A stretch of DNA of 64,000 nt from Vibrio fortis (GTDB lineage: Bacteria; Pseudomonadota; Gammaproteobacteria; Enterobacterales; Vibrionaceae), in the NCBI RefSeq assembly GCF_000695685.1, contig NZ_JFFR01000005.1, positions 91,047-155,046 of the forward strand. Direction: 5' to 3'. The notes under the pieces are model-generated. The model had not been told where the DNA came from. It worked only from the letters and a program-made list of their open reading frames with translations, and did not search any database. Position numbers and translations under genes: made by a program. Below are positions 8,459 through 17,995 of this stretch, piece after piece. Each line of letters begins with the position of its first letter. Position 1 is the first letter of the stretch.

Positions 8459-10183
8459 ATGATTAAAGGATTAAGTCGGTTATCGAGCCGGATGCACCAA
8501 GCTGTTTTCGTTGTGTTGCTATGTTGCGTCACGGTTGGGGTCAAAGCACAAACGCAACCCAATGAACTAAAGAGTATCGATTTTAGGGTTAATCAAGCTC
8601 GTGAAGCAGTGATTGTTATTCAGTTGGCCTCTAGTAGTACTGTCGTTGACGTGCAGAAAGCTCAAGAGGGGCTCAGTATTGAGCTACTTAATACTCAAGT
8701 CGCAGATGACAAACTCTACCTTTTAGATGTGAAGGACTTTTCAACCTTGGTGGAAGAGATTGAGGTATTTAGAGAAACACCGAGTACCCGTTTATTCGCA
8801 AACATCAATGCTGACTACGACTATGAGTATCAGATTAACGGGCGTGAAATCGAGGTGGTGATCAGCGCCCCCACAATAGCCGAGGATGAACCTAAGAAGA
8901 GTATTCTCGACAGAGAGGGCAAGCTCATCTCGATTAACTTCCAAGATATCCCTGTGCGGAACGTATTGCAGCTTATCGCTGACTATAACGATTTTAACTT
9001 GGTGGTGTCTGACTCTGTATCTGGCAACCTCACACTGCGCCTTGATGGTGTGCCATGGCAGCAAGTGCTGGACATCATTCTTCAGGTCAAAGGGCTCGAT
9101 AAGCGAGTTGATGGCAATGTGATACTGGTAGCTCCAAGAGCCGAACTCGACCTGAGAGAGCAGCAAGCCCTGGAAAAGTCGAGACTAGAGCAAGAGCTAG
9201 GGGAGTTGAAGTCAGAGATTATTAAAATTAACTTTGCCAAAGCCACCGATATTGCCGATATGATTGGTGGTGATGGAACCGTTAGCATGCTCTCTGATAG
9301 AGGCAGCATTACCATTGATGAACGTACTAATTCGTTGTTGATTCGAGAGCTCGCTGAGAACATTTCGGTGATCCGAGAAATTATCGAGTCACTCGATATT
9401 CCAGTAAAACAGGTTCAGATTGAGGCGAGAATAGTGACAGTCACTGAAGGGAATCTAGATGAGCTTGGTGTGCGTTGGGGCGTTTCATCAACCAATGGTA
9501 GCTTTAAAGCCGGAGGCTCGATAGAAGGTAATTATCCGACAATCCAGCCCTATAACGGTGGCGATAGCGGTGATGATTCCAGTGCGCTCGACAACTATCT
9601 CAACGTCAACCTTGGCGCAACTTCTCCGAATGCATCGAGCATTGCTTTTCAAGTGGCCAAGCTAGGATCGGACACCTTGCTTGATTTGGAGTTATCGGCT
9701 CTTCAACAAGAGTCAAAAGCGGAGATCATCTCCAGTCCTCGTTTAATCACCACCAATAAGAAGCCTGCCTATATTGAACAGGGAACAGAAATCCCTTACT
9801 TAGAATCGTCTTCGAGTGGTGCGACATCGGTATCATTCAAGAAGGCGGTATTGAGCCTTAAGGTGACGCCACAGATAACTCCAGATAACCGCTTGGTGCT
9901 GGATCTCAGCGTGACCCAAGACAGGCCCGGACAAGTGGTGAAAACCGGTACGGGTGAAGCGGTGGCAATAGATACTCAGAGAATTGGTACACAGGTTTTG
10001 GTAAACAACGGAGAAACCGTAGTGTTGGGAGGGATTTTTCAACATAGTGTGAGTAATACCGTTGATAAGGTGCCAGTTCTTGGGGATTTACCGCTTTTAG
10101 GCGCATTATTTCGCCGAAGTTATGAAAATGTAGGGAAAAGTGAGCTGTTGATCTTTGTTACACCTAAAGTTGTGATTCAGTAA
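8459..10183 (+). CDS. pilQ: Type IV pilus secretin PilQ
   Basis: This outer-membrane secretin is the pore for pilus extrusion and, in competent vibrios, for DNA entry. ATG 8459 is preferred over an upstream in-frame start at 8387: it gives a typical signal peptide (MIKGLSRLSSRMHQAVFVVLLC...VGVKA-QTQ) and lies past the pilP stop. About 574 residues: an N-terminal AMIN-like beta domain (30-140), STN/secretin N0 (ISINFQDIPVRNVLQLIADY), an N1 repeat (EIIKINFAKATDIADMI), and the secretin core. The core includes the VPVLGDLPLLGALFR motif and the C-terminal LLIFVTPKVV. Last gene of pilMNOPQ. Confidence 0.94.
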   Translation: MIKGLSRLSSRMHQAVFVVLLCCVTVGVKAQTQPNELKSIDFRVNQAREAVIVIQLASSSTVVDVQKAQEGLSIELLNTQVADDKLYLLDVKDFSTLVEEIEVFRETPSTRLFANINADYDYEYQINGREIEVVISAPTIAEDEPKKSILDREGKLISINFQDIPVRNVLQLIADYNDFNLVVSDSVSGNLTLRLDGVPWQQVLDIILQVKGLDKRVDGNVILVAPRAELDLREQQALEKSRLEQELGELKSEIIKINFAKATDIADMIGGDGTVSMLSDRGSITIDERTNSLLIRELAENISVIREIIESLDIPVKQVQIEARIVTVTEGNLDELGVRWGVSSTNGSFKAGGSIEGNYPTIQPYNGGDSGDDSSALDNYLNVNLGATSPNASSIAFQVAKLGSDTLLDLELSALQQESKAEIISSPRLITTNKKPAYIEQGTEIPYLESSSSGATSVSFKKAVLSLKVTPQITPDNRLVLDLSVTQDRPGQVVKTGTGEAVAIDTQRIGTQVLVNNGETVVLGGIFQHSVSNTVDKVPVLGDLPLLGALFRRSYENVGKSELLIFVTPKVVIQ

Positions 10184-10215
10184 CGGATAATTAGATCAAA
10201 AATAAAGTTGCATTA

Positions 10216-10278
10216 GTGGCACCTAACCTTGATAATTTCGGGTCTTATCACGAATTATCTGTGAGGAATCGGTGCCAC
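10216..10278 (+). other. Two-tier inverted repeat upstream of aroK
   Basis: The pilQ-aroK spacer has an outer perfect 8-bp arm pair (GTGGCACC at 10216-10223, GGTGCCAC at 10271-10278). Inside it is a second pair (GATAATTTCG at 10231-10240, CGAATTATC at 10251-10259, one base bulged). CCTTTTAATTT follows shortly after, so it could be a weak terminator of the pil operon or a structured leader of aroKB. No known RNA family was recognised. Confidence 0.45.
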
Positions 10279-10357
10279 GGGCCTTTTAATTTCAGTATTA
10301 CTACTGACCTACCTTGTGGCGATGTCATTGAATTAACGTTGTAAATTACTGCTAAAC

Positions 10358-10876
10358 ATGGCTGAGAAACGCAATATTTTTCTTGTTGGCCCAATGGGCG
10401 CCGGCAAAAGTACAATTGGTAGACACCTAGCTTCCCAACTGCACATGGAGTTTCTAGACTCTGATACTGTAATCGAAGAGCGCACTGGCGCAGACATCGC
10501 TTGGGTATTTGATGTAGAAGGTGAAGAAGGTTTCCGTAAACGCGAAGAATCTGTAATCAACGATCTGACAGAAGAGCAAGGTATTGTTCTTGCGACAGGC
10601 GGTGGTTCAGTAATGAGCAAAGAAAATCGCAACCGTCTATCTGCACGAGGTATTGTTGTTTACCTTGAAACAACAATTGAAAAGCAACTTGCGCGTACAA
10701 ACCGCGACAAGAAGCGCCCTCTACTTCAAACGGATAACCCGCGTGATGTGCTAGAAGATCTAGCAATGACTCGCAACGCACTATACGAAGAAGTGGCGGA
10801 CTACACAGTTCGTACTGACGATCAAAGTGCAAAAGTGGTAGCCAACCAGATCGTAAAAATGCTAGAAGAACGTTAA
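10358..10876 (+). CDS. aroK: Shikimate kinase I
   Basis: This 172-residue P-loop kinase phosphorylates shikimate at the 3-hydroxyl in the chorismate pathway. The Walker A motif is GPMGAGKST (residues 11-19). The shikimate-binding Asp lies in [13 protein letters not shown], the Walker B-like GG pair in ATGGGSV, and the lid Arg residues in NRDKKRPLL. Length matches E. coli AroK (173). It lies 25 nt upstream of aroB, and the two catalyse adjacent segments of the same pathway. Confidence 0.95.
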   Translation: MAEKRNIFLVGPMGAGKSTIGRHLASQLHMEFLDSDTVIEERTGADIAWVFDVEGEEGFRKREESVINDLTEEQGIVLATGGGSVMSKENRNRLSARGIVVYLETTIEKQLARTNRDKKRPLLQTDNPRDVLEDLAMTRNALYEEVADYTVRTDDQSAKVVANQIVKMLEER

Positions 10877-10901
10877 GTTCAATTTTTTCGGAGAGCAAAC
10901 C

Positions 10902-11990
10902 ATGGAACGGATTACGGTCAATCTAGCTGAGCGTAGCTACCCAATCTCTATCGGCGCCGGGTTATTTGAAGACCCGGCGTACCTTTCTTTTTTATCTGGC
11001 AAACAAAAAGTCGTTGTGATCAGTAATGTCACAGTTGCGCCTTTGTATGCGGATAAAATCTTATCGCTTTTAAGTGATGTTGGCTGTCAAGCATCTCTGC
11101 TGGAGCTGCCTGATGGCGAGCAATACAAGACGCTTGAAACCTTTAACACCGTAATGAGCTACATGCTTGAAGGAAATTACAGCCGCGATGTGGTCGTGAT
11201 TGCTTTAGGTGGCGGTGTGATTGGTGACCTTGTCGGCTTTGCGGCGGCTTGTTACCAGCGTGGTATTGATTTCGTTCAGATTCCAACAACTCTGCTTTCA
11301 CAAGTTGACTCGTCGGTAGGTGGTAAAACTGCGGTTAACCACCCTATGGGTAAAAACATGATCGGTGCTTTCTATCAACCGAAGTCAGTGATCATCGATA
11401 CCAATTGTTTATCGACTCTACCTGAGCGCGAGTTTGCGGCAGGTATTGCTGAAGTGATCAAGTACGGCATCATTTATGATGAAGCCTTCTTTAGTTGGCT
11501 TGAAGAGAATCTTGATAAGCTGTATCAACTCGACGAGCAAGCACTAACTACAGCGATTGCTCGTTGTTGTGCGATTAAAGCTGAAGTCGTGGCACAAGAT
11601 GAGAAAGAGTCAGGAATCCGTGCGTTATTGAACCTAGGTCATACATTTGGTCATGCGATTGAAGCAGAACTAGGCTATGGTAATTGGCTACACGGTGAAG
11701 CAGTTTCATCCGGTACGGTTATGGCTGCGAAAACAGCACAGCTGCAGGGCTTGATTACCGAGCAGCAACTTGAGCGCATTATTTCTATACTCAAGAGTGC
11801 GAAGTTGCCGATTCATACCCCAGAAAGCATGTCTTTTGAAGATTTCATGAAGCACATGATGCGTGATAAAAAAGTGCTCTCTGGTCAGCTCCGCCTCGTT
11901 CTACCAACCAGCATTGGTACAGCCGATGTGGTTGCCGATGTACCTCAGGACATCATCAAACAAGCGATTGATTTCTGTCGTACGCTTTAA
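10902..11990 (+). CDS. aroB: 3-dehydroquinate synthase
   Basis: This 362-residue NAD- and metal-dependent enzyme converts DAHP to 3-dehydroquinate, the second step of the shikimate pathway. The NAD-binding [11 protein letters not shown] motif, the [19 protein letters not shown] active-site block, and the metal-ligand segments [11 protein letters not shown] and HGEAVSSG are all present. GGAG at 10891-10894 precedes the ATG. The order aroK-aroB-damX-dam-rpe-gph-trpS is that of E. coli and all vibrios. Confidence 0.96.
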   Translation: MERITVNLAERSYPISIGAGLFEDPAYLSFLSGKQKVVVISNVTVAPLYADKILSLLSDVGCQASLLELPDGEQYKTLETFNTVMSYMLEGNYSRDVVVIALGGGVIGDLVGFAAACYQRGIDFVQIPTTLLSQVDSSVGGKTAVNHPMGKNMIGAFYQPKSVIIDTNCLSTLPEREFAAGIAEVIKYGIIYDEAFFSWLEENLDKLYQLDEQALTTAIARCCAIKAEVVAQDEKESGIRALLNLGHTFGHAIEAELGYGNWLHGEAVSSGTVMAAKTAQLQGLITEQQLERIISILKSAKLPIHTPESMSFEDFMKHMMRDKKVLSGQLRLVLPTSIGTADVVADVPQDIIKQAIDFCRTL

Positions 11991-12072
11991 GCAAGAAGTA
12001 ACGTTACTCTGAGCTATTGTGGCTCAGAGTGACAATCTCGATGTTTGGTTGATTTGTCAGTAGGGAAGCCTA

Positions 12073-13617
12073 ATGAGTTTGGCTCATGAATTAAGAGTAT
12101 TGGAGTTAGAGTCTCAGGTTGAGCTGCTAGAGCGGTTACAACTACTCACCAATTTTGGTTCAAACTTAGTAACTGTAGCGGGTAAGCCCGGTTCAGGAAA
12201 AACATGGTTAGCGCAACGCTACCTTGAAGCTTGGGCGACTGATAAAAATCAATGCCTACTGTTTTGTCATCCCAATCAAGACGACCAACAACTCCGTGCG
12301 CTCATTCTGAGCCAAATCGTTTCCGATCCTCTTTTTAATCAACATGACTCCCTAAGCGATAGCCTAACGCGAATCCTTGATGGTGATTCGTGCGATGTGG
12401 TGATCGTGGTTGATAATGCCCATCGATTATCGGAAGTGTTGGTTTCGGAGCTGTGGTTGTTGGTACTCGAAGCGCAAAATAACCCTCAATGGACGATTAA
12501 TGTTGTTCTGTTTTCAGAATTGGGACATTTAGATTCTCTCTTAACTCGCTTGAGTTACGGGCAAGAGCATAAGCCCATTGACCTTGAAATTGAGCCTCTA
12601 TCGGAGCAAGAGGCACTGCAGTTTTTTGAGTCGTTGGTGGTGCGTTATGTGGAAGACGATATGGAAAATCGGGTACGAAGCGCATTTAGGAAAGCTGCGC
12701 CTCTGCCGGGTGAGTTAATGGCTCTAGGAGAGTTAAAAGTGGAAAAAAGGATTATTATTCGCTCAATTATTGGCTCACCAACCAACATCGCAATTTTGGT
12801 AGCCTTGTTATTGGTTGTGATTGGTGGTGGTTACTGGTGGATGCTTAGTCAGCCAACCCCCGATGATAAAGCAGAATCTCTGATTGCCCCAATTGAGCAG
12901 ACCGCGATTCCTACCTTTGAAACCAAAGAGAGTCAGAGTGACGAAAATTTGGAAGACGTGACTGCGCCTGAATCTGATGGTGGTGATAGCTATGTCGGTG
13001 CAGAAGATGATACCTCCTCTCTACCTCCTGTTGTGGTTGAAGAGACAGTAAGCGTAGGAGCAGAGCAAGATACTCAGCAACGTGTGGTTATTACTTCTGA
13101 TGTTGTCGATGCGCTTCTGGAAGGCAAACCAGAGACGGTCGATACCCAGAATATTGATGATGTTGTTGAGGCAAATGGTTCATCAAGCAGCAACGAACCA
13201 ATTGCTCCGTCGCAGGCAGCGCTTGAAGCTTCCAGTGATGATGAAGGTGCTGCTCGTGAACAAGCGGAACTGGCAGCCCAAGAAGCGGCACAAGCACCTG
13301 CGAAAACCATCACCTTCTCGTTTGCGAGAGACGAACTCAAAGCCTTGTCGCCACGAGCTTATACTCTTCAGCTAGGCGCGATGACAGAGCTTGAAGATGT
13401 TCAGTCTTTCATTGAGCAATACGATATTGCTGATGACGTTCGTATCTACCCAACAGTACGTAATGATATCGAGTGGTTCATTGTCACTTACCAAAATTAC
13501 CCAACCATTCAAGTGGCTCGAGATGCGGTAGAATCGCTACCAAAAGAGTTACAAGCATTGGAACCTTGGGCAAAATCGATGAATCAAGTACATCGAGAGA
13601 TAGAACGTGCGAAATAA
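12073..13617 (+). CDS. damX: DamX-like AAA/SPOR-domain cell-division protein
   Basis: 514 residues. The N-terminal ATPase-like domain has Walker A GKPGSGKTW (about residues 38-46) and a Walker B-like VVIVVDNAH. One membrane helix follows (about 238-256, IAILVALLLVVIGGGYWWM). An acidic, low-complexity periplasmic linker (about 260-410, rich in E, D, S and A) leads to a C-terminal SPOR domain (about 420-500, starting YTLQLGAMTE) that binds denuded septal peptidoglycan. Vibrio DamX is longer at the N-terminus than the E. coli protein because it retains the ATPase domain. It acts at the division site. It lies between aroB and dam in the conserved order. Confidence 0.88.
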   Translation: MSLAHELRVLELESQVELLERLQLLTNFGSNLVTVAGKPGSGKTWLAQRYLEAWATDKNQCLLFCHPNQDDQQLRALILSQIVSDPLFNQHDSLSDSLTRILDGDSCDVVIVVDNAHRLSEVLVSELWLLVLEAQNNPQWTINVVLFSELGHLDSLLTRLSYGQEHKPIDLEIEPLSEQEALQFFESLVVRYVEDDMENRVRSAFRKAAPLPGELMALGELKVEKRIIIRSIIGSPTNIAILVALLLVVIGGGYWWMLSQPTPDDKAESLIAPIEQTAIPTFETKESQSDENLEDVTAPESDGGDSYVGAEDDTSSLPPVVVEETVSVGAEQDTQQRVVITSDVVDALLEGKPETVDTQNIDDVVEANGSSSSNEPIAPSQAALEASSDDEGAAREQAELAAQEAAQAPAKTITFSFARDELKALSPRAYTLQLGAMTELEDVQSFIEQYDIADDVRIYPTVRNDIEWFIVTYQNYPTIQVARDAVESLPKELQALEPWAKSMNQVHREIERAK

Positions 13618-13686
13618 CGCTGAGCTTCGCCTCAAAATATGTTACATTCCGCAGCCTTATTTTTGAGTTGATAGATAGAGCAGTAA

Positions 13687-14526
13687 ATGAAAAAGCAGCG
13701 TGCCTTTCTAAAATGGGCTGGTGGTAAATATGGCCTAGTAGAAGATATCCAACGCCACTTGCCGCCTGCTCGTAAATTGGTGGAGCCATTTGTTGGTGCC
13801 GGTTCAGTGTTTCTGAACACGGATTATGACCAATACTTATTGGCTGACATCAATCCTGATCTGATCAACCTATATAATCTCCTCAAGACCGATCCTGAGA
13901 CCTATATTACGGAAGCAAAACGCTGGTTTTGCCCTGAAAACAACCGTAAAGAAGCGTACTTAGATATCCGTGCACAGTTCAACGATACGGATAACGTGAT
14001 GTACCGTTCGTTGGCATTTTTATACATGAACCGTTTTGGTTTTAATGGCTTATGTCGTTATAACAAAAAAGGTGGCTTTAACGTGCCGTTCGGTTCTTAT
14101 AAGAAGCCTTACTTCCCTGAAGCTGAGCTAGAGTTCTTTGCTGAGAAAGCTAAGAAAGCGACGTTTGTTTGCGAAGGTTATAGTGAAACCTTTAGCCGCG
14201 CTCGTAAAGGGTGTGTGGTGTATTGCGATCCTCCTTATGCACCGCTTTCTACTACTGCTAATTTTACCTCTTACGCAGGTAATGGTTTTTCACTGGATGA
14301 CCAAGCTGCACTCGCTGACATCGCTGAGAAAACAGCAATGGAGCGTGGCATTCCTGTGTTGATCTCTAACCACGACACCACTTTGACACGCCGCTTGTAT
14401 CACGGTGCGGACCTTAACGTTGTGAAAGTGAAACGTACTATTAGTCGTAACGGAGCAGGGCGCAATAAAGTCGATGAGCTACTGGCGCTGTTCCATGCAG
14501 AGAAGAACCAACAAGCTGCAGAGTAG
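13687..14526 (+). CDS. dam: DNA adenine methyltransferase (GATC)
   Basis: This 279-residue alpha-class N6-adenine methyltransferase modifies GATC, supporting mismatch repair and replication control. Dam is essential in V. cholerae with its two chromosomes. The SAM-binding motif is FLKWAGGKYGL near the N-terminus, and the catalytic DPPY is in VYCDPPYAPLS (about residue 182). The target-recognition segment resembles E. coli Dam (RFGFNGLCRYNKKGGFNVPFG). It lies 69 nt after damX, in the conserved operon. Confidence 0.96.
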   Translation: MKKQRAFLKWAGGKYGLVEDIQRHLPPARKLVEPFVGAGSVFLNTDYDQYLLADINPDLINLYNLLKTDPETYITEAKRWFCPENNRKEAYLDIRAQFNDTDNVMYRSLAFLYMNRFGFNGLCRYNKKGGFNVPFGSYKKPYFPEAELEFFAEKAKKATFVCEGYSETFSRARKGCVVYCDPPYAPLSTTANFTSYAGNGFSLDDQAALADIAEKTAMERGIPVLISNHDTTLTRRLYHGADLNVVKVKRTISRNGAGRNKVDELLALFHAEKNQQAAE

Positions 14527-14736
14527 CGAAGGTTTACTGAGCCAATCAACCAATTACATTGCTAGATCCGTTGACTTGGCACTTTGATAAACAATTCCCT
14601 TGAACTGCTAGGATCTCTTTCATCGGTTAGGTAGAATTGCGCACCAGATAGTCTTGGGTTTGAGCCTTGTATTTGTGTATGAGATGCCACCAAGGCGGTG
14701 ATATTCGCATTTTTACTCACTCTTAAGAGGTCTGGT

Positions 14737-15411
14737 ATGAAAGATTTTCTAATCGCTCCATCTATTTTGTCTGCAGATTTTGCTCGTCTTGGTGAAGACG
14801 TAGAACGCGTACTTGCAGCGGGTGCTGACGTTGTGCACTTTGATGTGATGGATAACCACTACGTACCAAACCTGACTTTTGGTGCGCCTATCTGTAAAGC
14901 GCTTCGTGATTACGGTATTACAGCGCCGATCGACGTTCACTTAATGGTTAAGCCAGTTGATAACATCGTGCCTGATTTTGCTAAAGCGGGTGCATCGATG
15001 ATCACGTTCCACGTTGAAGCTTCTGAACACATTGACCGCACACTGCAGCTTATTAAAGAGCACGGCTGTAAAGCGGGTGTAGTACTAAACCCAGCAACGC
15101 CGCTTTCTTGCCTAGATTACATCATGGACAAGGTTGACTTGATTCTACTGATGTCGGTAAACCCAGGCTTTGGTGGCCAATCTTTCATTCCTCACACTTT
15201 AGATAAGTTGCGCGCTGTTCGTAAGATGATCGATGAATCAGGCCGTGACATTCGTCTTGAGATTGATGGTGGTGTAAAAGTGGATAACATTCGCGAAATT
15301 GCAGAAGCGGGCGCAGACATGTTTGTTGCGGGTTCTGCAATTTTCAACCAGCCAGATTACAAAGAAGTCATTGATGAGATGCGTGCAGAGCTTGCAAAAG
15401 TTAACGCATAA
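14737..15411 (+). CDS. rpe: Ribulose-phosphate 3-epimerase
   Basis: This TIM-barrel enzyme interconverts ribulose-5-phosphate and xylulose-5-phosphate in the pentose phosphate pathway. ATG 14737 is chosen: AAGAGG lies 6 nt upstream and the protein then begins [19 protein letters not shown] as in E. coli (224 residues, E. coli 225). An in-frame ATG at 14698 would add an unlikely 13-residue extension. The metal site residues are in [14 protein letters not shown] and DVHLMVKP. The phosphate-binding loop is DGGVKVDN followed by AGSAIF. Confidence 0.95.
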   Translation: MKDFLIAPSILSADFARLGEDVERVLAAGADVVHFDVMDNHYVPNLTFGAPICKALRDYGITAPIDVHLMVKPVDNIVPDFAKAGASMITFHVEASEHIDRTLQLIKEHGCKAGVVLNPATPLSCLDYIMDKVDLILLMSVNPGFGGQSFIPHTLDKLRAVRKMIDESGRDIRLEIDGGVKVDNIREIAEAGADMFVAGSAIFNQPDYKEVIDEMRAELAKVNA

Positions 15412-15454
15412 AAGTAGAACTAGGGTCTGTTGACCTAAACTAAAGAATTTAGAT

Positions 15455-15479
15455 AAAGGGGCTGATTGGCCCCTTTTTT
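15455..15479 (+). terminator. Rho-independent terminator after rpe
   Basis: Stem AAAGGGGC / GCCCCTTT with a 6-nt loop (TGATTG) and a run of six T residues. Confidence 0.85.
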
Positions 15480-15529
15480 ACGTCTTATTGCTCAACTCAT
15501 AAGGCGAATACAAAATATAGGAAAGTAAG

Positions 15530-16216
15530 ATGTCATTAAGCTCAATAAAACTGATTGCCTTTGATTTGGATGGAACCTTGTTGGACAGCGTGCCAGATCT
15601 TGCTGTTGCAGCGGACCAAGCTTGTCAGGCGATGGGATTTTCTGCGGTAAGCGAAGAGGAAGTGCGTGATTATGTAGGTAACGGCGCAGATGTTCTTATC
15701 GGACGCTCCCTGAGTCGCAGTCTCACGGTCGACCCTCAGCTTGAGCCTGAGTTACTAAAGAAAGCTCGTGTGATGTTTGATGACTTCTATGAGCAAGGTG
15801 GTCATAAGCTAAGCCACTTGTATCCATCAGTAAAAGAGACATTGGCTGAGCTTCATAAAGCAGGCTTTACTATGGCATTGGTAACGAATAAGCCATCGAA
15901 GTTTGTTCCTGATGTTCTAGCGCAGCACGGTATCGATAAGTACTTTGTAGATGTACTGGGTGGTGACTCGTTCCCTGAAAAGAAACCCAACCCAGTCGCT
16001 TTGAACTGGCTGTTAGAGAAGCACAATGTAAAGGCCGACGAAATGCTGATGGTCGGTGACTCAAGCAATGACATTAAAGCGGCGAAGAATGCGGGTTGTC
16101 ACTCGTTTGGTCTGACTTACGGTTACAACCATGGTGAGCCAATTTCAGCATCAAAACCTGACTACGTGGCAGATAGCGTTGCTCAATTACTAGATGTCGT
16201 TCTCGTTTCAGCATAA
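15530..16216 (+). CDS. gph: Phosphoglycolate phosphatase
   Basis: This 228-residue HAD-superfamily hydrolase dephosphorylates 2-phosphoglycolate formed during repair of oxidised DNA ends. HAD motif I is FDLDGTLLDS (nucleophile and acid/base Asp pair), motif II is VTNKPSK, motif III is the Lys in KKPNP, and motif IV is MVGDSSNDI. A helical cap lies between motifs I and II. An rpe terminator precedes it, so it has its own promoter. Confidence 0.93.
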   Translation: MSLSSIKLIAFDLDGTLLDSVPDLAVAADQACQAMGFSAVSEEEVRDYVGNGADVLIGRSLSRSLTVDPQLEPELLKKARVMFDDFYEQGGHKLSHLYPSVKETLAELHKAGFTMALVTNKPSKFVPDVLAQHGIDKYFVDVLGGDSFPEKKPNPVALNWLLEKHNVKADEMLMVGDSSNDIKAAKNAGCHSFGLTYGYNHGEPISASKPDYVADSVAQLLDVVLVSA

Positions 16217-16274
16217 TGCGGACAAAAGTTAGCTAACCTACTAGCAAAATACTTGTCAATGAGTACACTGGATG

Positions 16275-16304
16275 AGCCGTACAGAAAGAGCTGTGCGGCT
16301 TTTC
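16275..16304 (+). terminator. Rho-independent terminator after gph
   Basis: A 10-bp stem (AGCCGTACAG / CTGTGCGGCT, one G-T pair), 6-nt loop AAAGAG, then TTTT, 58 nt after the gph stop. Confidence 0.75.
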
Positions 16305-16390
16305 TATATTTAAGTTAAGAAGCTAGTCTGTAAGACGCAACGTTAAACGAGTTGAGTTCAAACTAGCGAACAAGCAAAGGAATTAAAACC

Positions 16391-17407
16391 ATGAGCAAGC
16401 CCATCGTATTGAGTGGTGTTCAACCATCAGGTGAACTAAGTATCGGTAACTACTTGGGTGCTCTACGTCAATGGCAACAGATGCAAGATGACTACGATTG
16501 CCAATACTGTGTTGTAGACCTTCACGCGGTTACGGTTCGTCAAGATCCTAAAGCTCTGCATGAAGCGACTCTAGACGCACTAGCTATCTGTCTTGCTGTC
16601 GGTGTTGATCCAAAGAAGAGCACGCTATTTGTTCAGTCTCACGTACCAGAGCATGCTCAACTTGGTTGGCTTCTTAACTGTTACACGCAGATGGGTGAAC
16701 TGAGCCGTATGACTCAATTCAAAGACAAGTCTGCGCGTCACTCGAACGACGTAAACGTAGGTCTGTTTGATTACCCAGTATTGATGGCTGCAGATATTCT
16801 GCTTTACGGTGCTCACCAAGTACCAGTAGGTAGCGACCAGAAGCAGCACCTGGAGCTAGCGCGTGATATCGCGACTCGCTTCAATAACATCTACTCTCCT
16901 GAACAGCCAATCTTCGAAGTGCCAGAACCGTACATTCCAACCGTGAATGCACGTGTAATGAGCCTACAAGATGCCACGAAGAAGATGTCTAAGTCGGACG
17001 ACAACCGTAAGAACGTGATTACGCTTCTGGAAGAGCCTAAGTCGATCATCAAGAAGATCAACAAAGCGCAAACCGATGCGGAGATGCCGCCACGCATTGC
17101 TCATGATTGGGAAAACAAAGCGGGTATCTCGAATCTGATGGGTCTGTACTCTGCAGCAACGGGTAAAACGTTTGAAGAGATTGAAGCGCAATACCAAGGC
17201 GTAGAGATGTACGGTCCATTTAAGAAAGACGTTGGCGCAGCAATCGTTGAGATGCTAGAGCCAATCCAAGCTGAATACCGCCGCATTCGTGAAGATCGTG
17301 CCTACATGGACGCAGTAATGAAAGCGGGCGCAGAAAAAGCTTCAGAACGCGCAGCAGTTACCCTGAAGAAAGCTTACGAAGCCGTAGGTTTTGTAACTCG
17401 CCCATAG
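16391..17407 (+). CDS. trpS: Tryptophanyl-tRNA synthetase
   Basis: This 338-residue class Ic aminoacyl-tRNA synthetase charges tRNA-Trp. The HIGH-like signature is [14 protein letters not shown] (about residues 11-24), the KMSKS loop is KKMSKSDDN (about residues 197-205), and the tryptophan-binding region includes [13 protein letters not shown]. Length matches E. coli TrpS (334). AAAGGAATTAAAACC precedes the ATG. Last gene of the conserved aroK-trpS block. Confidence 0.97.
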   Translation: MSKPIVLSGVQPSGELSIGNYLGALRQWQQMQDDYDCQYCVVDLHAVTVRQDPKALHEATLDALAICLAVGVDPKKSTLFVQSHVPEHAQLGWLLNCYTQMGELSRMTQFKDKSARHSNDVNVGLFDYPVLMAADILLYGAHQVPVGSDQKQHLELARDIATRFNNIYSPEQPIFEVPEPYIPTVNARVMSLQDATKKMSKSDDNRKNVITLLEEPKSIIKKINKAQTDAEMPPRIAHDWENKAGISNLMGLYSAATGKTFEEIEAQYQGVEMYGPFKKDVGAAIVEMLEPIQAEYRRIREDRAYMDAVMKAGAEKASERAAVTLKKAYEAVGFVTRP

Positions 17408-17431
17408 TTTTCAACCGCTAAATTCATTGCT

Positions 17432-17462
17432 AAAGCCTCTGTCTAGTACAGAGGCTTTTTTG
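17432..17462 (+). terminator. Rho-independent terminator after trpS
   Basis: An 11-bp perfect stem (AAAGCCTCTGT / ACAGAGGCTTT), 5-nt loop CTAGT, followed by further T residues. Confidence 0.88.
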
Positions 17463-17995
17463 TTTCTACTGATTTAGATTTATAAAACCCTTATATTCAC
17501 CACCTAAATATATTACGGCGATAATTAATAGATATATTTGTAAGCGCGCGTAATCAAAATCACCTTAATTGTTATATTGTACCAATTTTCTAAACTATAA
17601 AATCAGGCCTTATTAATAATTCACTTAACACCAACTTAATTAACTTTCTGAGATGTAGAGCAATATTTTGTAAATTTAGATGAAATGCTCTATTGCACAT
17701 TACCCATTCTGTTGAATTTATAATCAACGCCGTAATATCAGCGACATAAATGTGAAATAAACCTCATTTATGGTGTTTATCGCTTTATCTAATTGCATAA
17801 AAGTAAGAGATTACACAGGTTTAATATAACTAGGTAAGCTTGGCTACATTCAGAATCACCCTTGTGAATCTGTGCTTTTTCACGCGTAAATTTCAATCGA
17901 AACCATATTTATAAAATAAATGGTTGGAATTTCTGCGCGCTAATTGGCTTTGGAACGATATTCCATTACGAGTGTTGAATTTAAGGAAATAAGTG
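17463..17995 (+). promoter_or_regulatory. Long AT-rich leader of the porin-nuclease locus
   Basis: Apart from the trpS terminator, no gene is seen between trpS and the porin start (588 bp). The stretch is very AT-rich. It holds a perfect 8-bp inverted repeat with a 12-nt spacer (CATAAATG at 17745-17752, CATTTATG at 17765-17772), which looks like an operator. It also holds a large imperfect stem-loop (17883-17939) 56 nt upstream of the porin ATG. Its outer arms are CGCG and CGCG, and its inner arms are AACCAT (17901-17906) and ATGGTT (17920-17925). A regulatory role is inferred. The V. cholerae homologue of the downstream nuclease is reported to respond to phosphate, but I could not identify a convincing Pho box here. 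Confidence 0.45.

Noticed and set aside
14698..14736. Upstream start for rpe
   Set aside because: The added residues have no family similarity, and a good ribosome site precedes ATG 14737.
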